From Fibrobacter sp. (lineage in GTDB: Bacteria > Fibrobacterota > Fibrobacteria > Fibrobacterales > Fibrobacteraceae): a stretch of 5,158 bases of DNA. The translations under genes were made by a program, and so were the position numbers. The number at the start of each line of letters is the position of its first letter. Position 1 is the stretch's first letter. The notes under the pieces were generated by a model, which worked only from the letters and a program-made list of their open reading frames with translations, was not told the DNA's origin and ran no database searches. Where the stretch lies: positions 1 to 5,158 of the forward strand of contig DUVD01000115.1 in NCBI GenBank assembly GCA_012841225.1, given 5' to 3'. Of this stretch, positions 1-5,158 are shown in pieces.

Positions 1-806
1 CGGTAAAGCATGGATACGCGACGGACGACGCCATCGTTGTCGGGGTAGGCATTTATGAGGCCCATGTGGGGCGATGCCTGCGCTAATTCAGGGAATATAT
101 TGTCGAGTAGGTCTTTGGGTTCGATGTAGTCGACTTTGTCGACTTGAGAGGCTTTAAGGGTGGAACTTGTGCCTAAGTCAAGTGCCCTTTCTTTTGTGCT
201 TAAGGGCTTCCATTGTGACTCGTGCTTGTAGGCTTGCCTGTCGTCAAAAGAGGCGCAGTTAATGACGTTTTTGCTTTTGCGGATGCTTTCTATTAATAGG
301 GAGTCGTCGTTGTACTTGCTTTGAATTTGGTCGCGGTGGCTGATCCAATTTTGCTCGGGTAACACTTCTTTGAGGATGTCGATGGTTTGATTTGCTTTAT
401 ATTCACCAAAGTCCGCATTTTTAAAGAGTATGTCAAAGGCAATGGCCGATGCCCCTCCCTTAGAGAGGTTTTCAATCACTTCGGCGTGTATTTTTCTTTG
501 CCATTCGTTGTAGTTGCCTAGTTTGCTTAACGAGGGTTCGTCAATGTCTACAATAAAAATATGAGGGTCGTAATTTTCGGTGATAACGACGCTCTCGTTT
601 TCCAAAGAGGTATCGTCACCTTGTGTAGTCTTCCATTTGAAATAAGAGTCGTAAAAAATGTTTTCAATAGATTGCACCCAGGAGACTATAATGCCACTGT
701 TGTGTTGGTGCGGGGAGCCAAACCATAAAACCCCTACCGAGATTAAAGAGGTGAATAAAACGGCTGCTGTAACTTTTTTAATCGTTTTAGAGGCTTTTAA
801 AGGCAT
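1..806 (-). CDS. CHASE2-domain membrane sensor protein, N-terminal part (partial, runs off left edge)
   Basis: The reverse strand is open from an ATG at 806-804 to position 1, giving 268 complete codons without a stop; the C-terminus is outside the window. Residues about 10-29 form a single hydrophobic segment after a Lys-rich start, so the protein is probably anchored in the inner membrane with the next part outside the cytoplasm. Three stretches match the CHASE2 extracellular sensor family: IVDIDEPSLSKLG (residues 85-97), the GGASAIAFDILF stretch (117-128), and AYPDNDGVVRRVSMLY (253-268), the usual D-x-DG-x-x-RR signature near the end of the domain. FYDSYFKW (51-58) fits the family's entry helix. 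Known CHASE2 proteins carry adenylate/guanylate cyclase, histidine kinase or Ser/Thr kinase output domains; which one applies here cannot be seen. The gene is divergent from ftsK. No clear Shine-Dalgarno sequence precedes the ATG; a TTG two codons upstream (812-810) is an alternative start, and the next in-frame codons upstream reach a stop at 827-825. Family assignment is fairly sure, ligand unknown. Confidence 0.85.
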   Translation of the reverse strand, partial: MPLKASKTIKKVTAAVLFTSLISVGVLWFGSPHQHNSGIIVSWVQSIENIFYDSYFKWKTTQGDDTSLENESVVITENYDPHIFIVDIDEPSLSKLGNYNEWQRKIHAEVIENLSKGGASAIAFDILFKNADFGEYKANQTIDILKEVLPEQNWISHRDQIQSKYNDDSLLIESIRKSKNVINCASFDDRQAYKHESQWKPLSTKERALDLGTSSTLKASQVDKVDYIEPKDLLDNIFPELAQASPHMGLINAYPDNDGVVRRVSMLY

Positions 807-3800
807 AACCAAAACATAGTAATCTTAGATTTTTATATTTAGAACTTAGTTTCAGAGGAGTTTTGAATTGGCAACAAAAGTAAAAAATCGCAAGATAAAA
901 AAGAAAAAAGGAAATGAACAAGGCCTTTGGAGCATTATTCTCGGGTGGGCGCTTTTTGCTTTTGGTGTAGTTCTACTCTTAGCGGCGGTGACGGTGCGCT
1001 ATGCTGGCGGTGCCGAAAACTGGCTTGGTCCTTATGCAGGGAGCGTTTTTCCTAGTGCGATGACTTTTATTTTTGGCAAAGTGTCGGTTCTTATTTTTGC
1101 ATTGGCGGCTGTTTTGTGGTCTATTTGGTTTATTTTGAATATGAAACACTTTCGCCTGTTTCGTGTGGCTGCTGGCATGTTGTTGCTTTCGTTTACGACT
1201 TCTTTTTTGTTTTCGCTTCGCGTTTATGAAGTTAAAAATCCCTCTAAAGGGGTTTTATTTGAAAATGGCGGCCTTGTTGGTAGTTTTTTGAGTCAAGATG
1301 TGGCTCGCCCTATTTTTGGGAGTTCGCCCATTGCCCCTGCTTTGATTGGTTTTTTTCTTGTTTTGGCGGTGGCTGTATTTGCATTTGGTCTTCGCCTTCG
1401 CCATTTTTCTTTTGTGGGAGTATTTTGGAATAAACTGCGTTTGCACTTCAATGCATTTAATGAACGTCGTGCGATTGCTCGCGAAGCTAAAGAAGAACGT
1501 TTAATTATAGAGGAACAAGAAGCGCAACCTTTGTCGCTCAACGACTTTACCATTCTTAAAACGGGTGTTTCTAAGCCTTTTAAACCGAGTGATTCTTGGT
1601 GCGCTACGCTTACGGGGCAAGAGTTTTCAGAGCCGATTGTAGAAGAGACTATTGCAGGCGCCGATTTTGAAGACAATAAAGATGAAATTGCCAAAAAAGA
1701 GCGGTATTTACTAAAGAATGAGGATCGCTTAGGAGTTAGAGAAAAACGTATGCTGCGTGATGAAATTGCAGAGCTACGGCGTATTCAAGAGCAAAATATT
1801 TGGGATGATAAACGCCGAGAACGCCCTGCTATTGAAGGTTTTGTGCGCCGTGAAGTGGAGCTTCGTGAAGAAGAGGATGAAGAAACGATTCCCCTTTGCG
1901 AGGAAGAGACCCTTTGTGCTGCTGAATCGATGGAGTCGGCGCCGACAGTGGCTTTAAGTGAAAAGGTGGTTCGCGAGATTGAACCCGAGGCCCCCACTGT
2001 TTATGATGCTTATCGAGTCCCTGCTCTTAGTGAAATTTTGCCTCCAACACCTGATCAGACGGCCGACTATTCCGAAGAGGAATTGCAAAATATAGGAGGG
2101 CAGCTCGAGCTTCAATTGGAAAACTTTAAAGTGAAAGGCAAGGTGGTCGGTATTTCGACGGGACCTTTAGTGACTCGATTTGAGATAGAGCCAGGGCCTG
2201 GAGTTAAGGTGTCTCGTTTTTCTGCTCTGCAAGAGGACTTAGCTCTCGCCTTAAAAGCGATGTCTATTCGTATTTTAGCCCCCATTCCAGGTAAGTCAGT
2301 GGTTGGCATTGAAGTGCCTAATCGCAAGATGCATATTGTGTATTGCCGCGATATTTTAGAGAGCCCTGTTTTTGTCCCTAAACCAGAAAAGATCTTGATT
2401 GTTTTGGGTAAAGACATTACAGGTAATCCGTTTACTATGGATTTAGCTAGAGCACCGCACATTTTGATTGCCGGCCAAACAGGTTCTGGAAAATCGGTTT
2501 GCATTAACGTCTTAATGGCGAGTATTTTGTTTAGCAAAACGCCCGATGAACTCCGTTTGATTTTGGTTGACCCAAAAGTGGTCGAGTTGAAATTATACGA
2601 AAATATCCCTCATCTACTTCACCCGGTTATTACGCAACCAGAAGTAGCGGTTAAGGCATTAAAATGGGCTTGCTATGAGATGGATCGTCGTTACGAGATT
2701 TTAGCGCAGGCTCGCGTTCGCAACTTAGCTGGGTTTAACGCTAAAGTAGAGGCGGGGGAATTAGATGAAGACTTCCCAGAAGAAGAACGTAAGCGCATGC
2801 CATTTATTGTGATTGTGATTGACGAACTTGCCGATTTGATGATGGTCGCTGGTAAAGAGGTGGAGGTTTCAATTGCACGCATTGCTCAAAAGGCTCGTGC
2901 CGTTGGTATTCATTTGGTCCTAGCCACTCAAAGGCCTTCTGTTAACGTGATTACTGGGCTTATTAAGGCGAACTTGCCTACGCGGCTTAGCTTTAAGGTG
3001 GCGTCTCAGATCGATGCTAGAACGGTGATGGACAAAGCTGGTGCCGAAAAGCTTCTTGGTAGAGGAGACATGTTATTTAGGGCTACCGAAGACCCAGAAC
3101 CGCATCGAGTTCACGGGGCGTTTCTTTCGGATTCTGAGGCAGAAAAACTTGCCGAAGTATGCGGTAACCAAAATGTGGATTTTCCACAACTCTCTAGCTT
3201 TGACTTTGAAGGCGAAGGCCAGGACGAAGAAGAGGGTGGCGGGGACATGGGCATGAAGCTTGACAATAAGATTTTTGATGTGGCCATGTGGTGTATTAAT
3301 GTAAAAGGAATTTCGGTTTCTGCTGTACAAAGAAGCTTTAGTGTTGGCTTTAGTAGGGCGGGTAAAATTGTCGACCAACTCGAGCGCTTGGGCGTTTGTG
3401 GTAAAAATAAGGGTAATTCTAAGCCAAGAGATATTCTGATGAGCGAAGAAGAAATTATGAATTTGATGAGAACGATGAAATGATTTATAAAGAGTACGCT
3501 CCAGCAAAAATCAATTTGTTTTTAGATGTGGTTTCCAAACGCGAAGATGGCTACCACGATCTTGGGACGGCATTTCAAACGATTGATGCCGGGGATACCT
3601 TAGAAGCCTCGCTTCGGAAAGATTCGGTTATTACATTACGTTATAATAAGGCTCAAGATTACCCAGTTGAGACGGACTTGGTTTATCGTGCGGCGCATTT
3701 ATTGCAAAGTGAATTTAATGTTAAAAGCGGCGCTGATCTTTATCTTAATAAAATAATGCCCATAGGCGCAGGCCTTGGCGCTGGTAGTGCCGATGCTGCA

Positions 3801-5158
3801 GCCGCTCTTCGCCTTTTAAATAAAATATGGGGTTTGTCTTTAACAAGTGCTCAATTAGAATCCTTGGGCACTCGTTTAGGGGCAGATGTTCCTTTTTTAA
3901 TTCAAGGCGGTTTAGCCTTGGCAGAGGGCATCGGCGATCATTTGACTCCTATGCCATCGATTGATTGGCCTACTGATATGGTTCTTTTAGTTGCTACCCC
4001 TTTATGCTTTGTACCCACAAAGGCCGCTTATGCAGGAGTTAAACCTTCGGGCGAGGGTCGTTGGCATAAATGGAAATCAAATTTTAATTCCTCTGGCATT
4101 CCTGAATTGTTCAATAAATTTGAAGAATCTGTGCTCCCGCAGTTTCCTGAGATTTCTAAAATGAAAAGCGACCTTATAGAGTTAGGAGCCTTGTCTTCCT
4201 TGATGTCTGGGTCTGGAGCGTCTGTCTTTGCTTTTTTTGAAAGTGCAAAAGAAGCGGGTTTAGCGGCTAAAAAAATTGAAAATAAGACACGTTGGCTTTG
4301 TATAACGAAGTTTTTTGAAAAAAAAATGGATTTAAGCCTTTAATTATTTTTTTTATTCTCTATATTTGGGTCTTCCTATGGGGTATAGTCAAGTGGTAAG
4401 ACAACGGATTTTGATTCCGTTATTCGTTGGTTCGAGTCCAGCTACCCCAATAGGTTTTTTTTAACTGGAGTTATCATGGAGTTCACTTCGCTCAAAGCAA
4501 CCACGAGAGTATTAGGCGCAGGCCGCGAAACAAAGCGTATGCGCAAGTCCGGTCTAATTCCGGCTGTCTATTATGGTAAGGGTCAAGAGCCAATTCATCT
4601 TAGCGTTAACGCTGCAGATGTACGCAAGGTCTTAGCACCTGGCAAGCGTTATACGCTTTTGGATCTTGAAATTGACGGTAAGTCGGGTAATTCCGCTCTT
4701 ATTTACGTTTATCAAAAAGACTCCATCTCTCAAGCAATTACCCACATCGATTTTTTAAGAATTGATAAAGATACTTCTGTGAATGTTCGCATTCCTATTC
4801 GCTTGTCTGGTGTTCCAGTTGGCGTTAAAACAGAAGGTGGTTTATTAGCTCAAGAAAACTACTACATTAAGTTTTTATCACCTGTTTCGAAAATACCTCC
4901 TTTTATTGAAGTAGATATTTCAGAATCTTCTGCTGGTACTATTTTCTATGCTGAAAACTTAAAAGTGGAAGAAGGTGTTTCTTTGGTTTCCAAAAAACGC
5001 ACCGTTATTTATGCTATTTCTAAGTCACGTGCTAAAGAAGCTGCTTCAAAATAAGCAAGGTTTTTGAAGGTTTTGATGAAGGCTCGCCTTGCGGTGAGCC
5101 TTCTCTTGTATAGAGAGGTTTTTAATGTACTTAATTGTCGGTTTAGGTAATCCTGGTC

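Overview
The window holds one truncated gene on the minus strand, followed by a plus-strand run of housekeeping genes: ftsK, ispE, a tRNA-Gln gene, rplY, and the first codons of pth. Base composition is moderately AT-rich. The gene set is ordinary bacterial core machinery. The FtsK, IspE and two-domain L25 (CTC-type) sequences, together with a CHASE2 sensor protein next door, suggest a free-living Gram-negative-type bacterium. My impression is something Fibrobacter-like, but this rests on general resemblance only and is a low-confidence inference.

Layout: positions 1-806 (minus strand) encode the N-terminal ~268 residues of a CHASE2-domain membrane sensor whose C-terminal output domain lies beyond the left edge. 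A 61-bp divergent intergenic region (807-867) carries candidate -10 boxes, a small palindrome and a spaced direct repeat. ftsK (868-3483) starts at TTG behind a good Shine-Dalgarno sequence and encodes a complete four-pass membrane DNA translocase. Its stop overlaps the ispE start in an ATGA motif, so the two are probably translationally coupled. After ispE come a T-rich spacer, a tRNA-Gln(UUG) gene, a T8 tract, and rplY (4476-5054). The 70-bp rplY-pth gap contains a strong stem-loop and a second, competing hairpin that would cover the pth ribosome binding site. pth then begins at 5125 and runs off the right edge.

Functionally the plus-strand genes cover chromosome segregation at division (FtsK), isoprenoid precursor synthesis (IspE) and translation (tRNA-Gln, ribosomal protein L25, peptidyl-tRNA hydrolase). 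The order ispE / tRNA-Gln / rplY / pth is a known type of neighbourhood; a prs gene often found between ispE and rplY in other bacteria is absent here. I see no mobile element, CRISPR array or phage gene, and no convincing undescribed system. The points most worth a second look are the alternative RNA structures before pth and the arrangement around the embedded tRNA.
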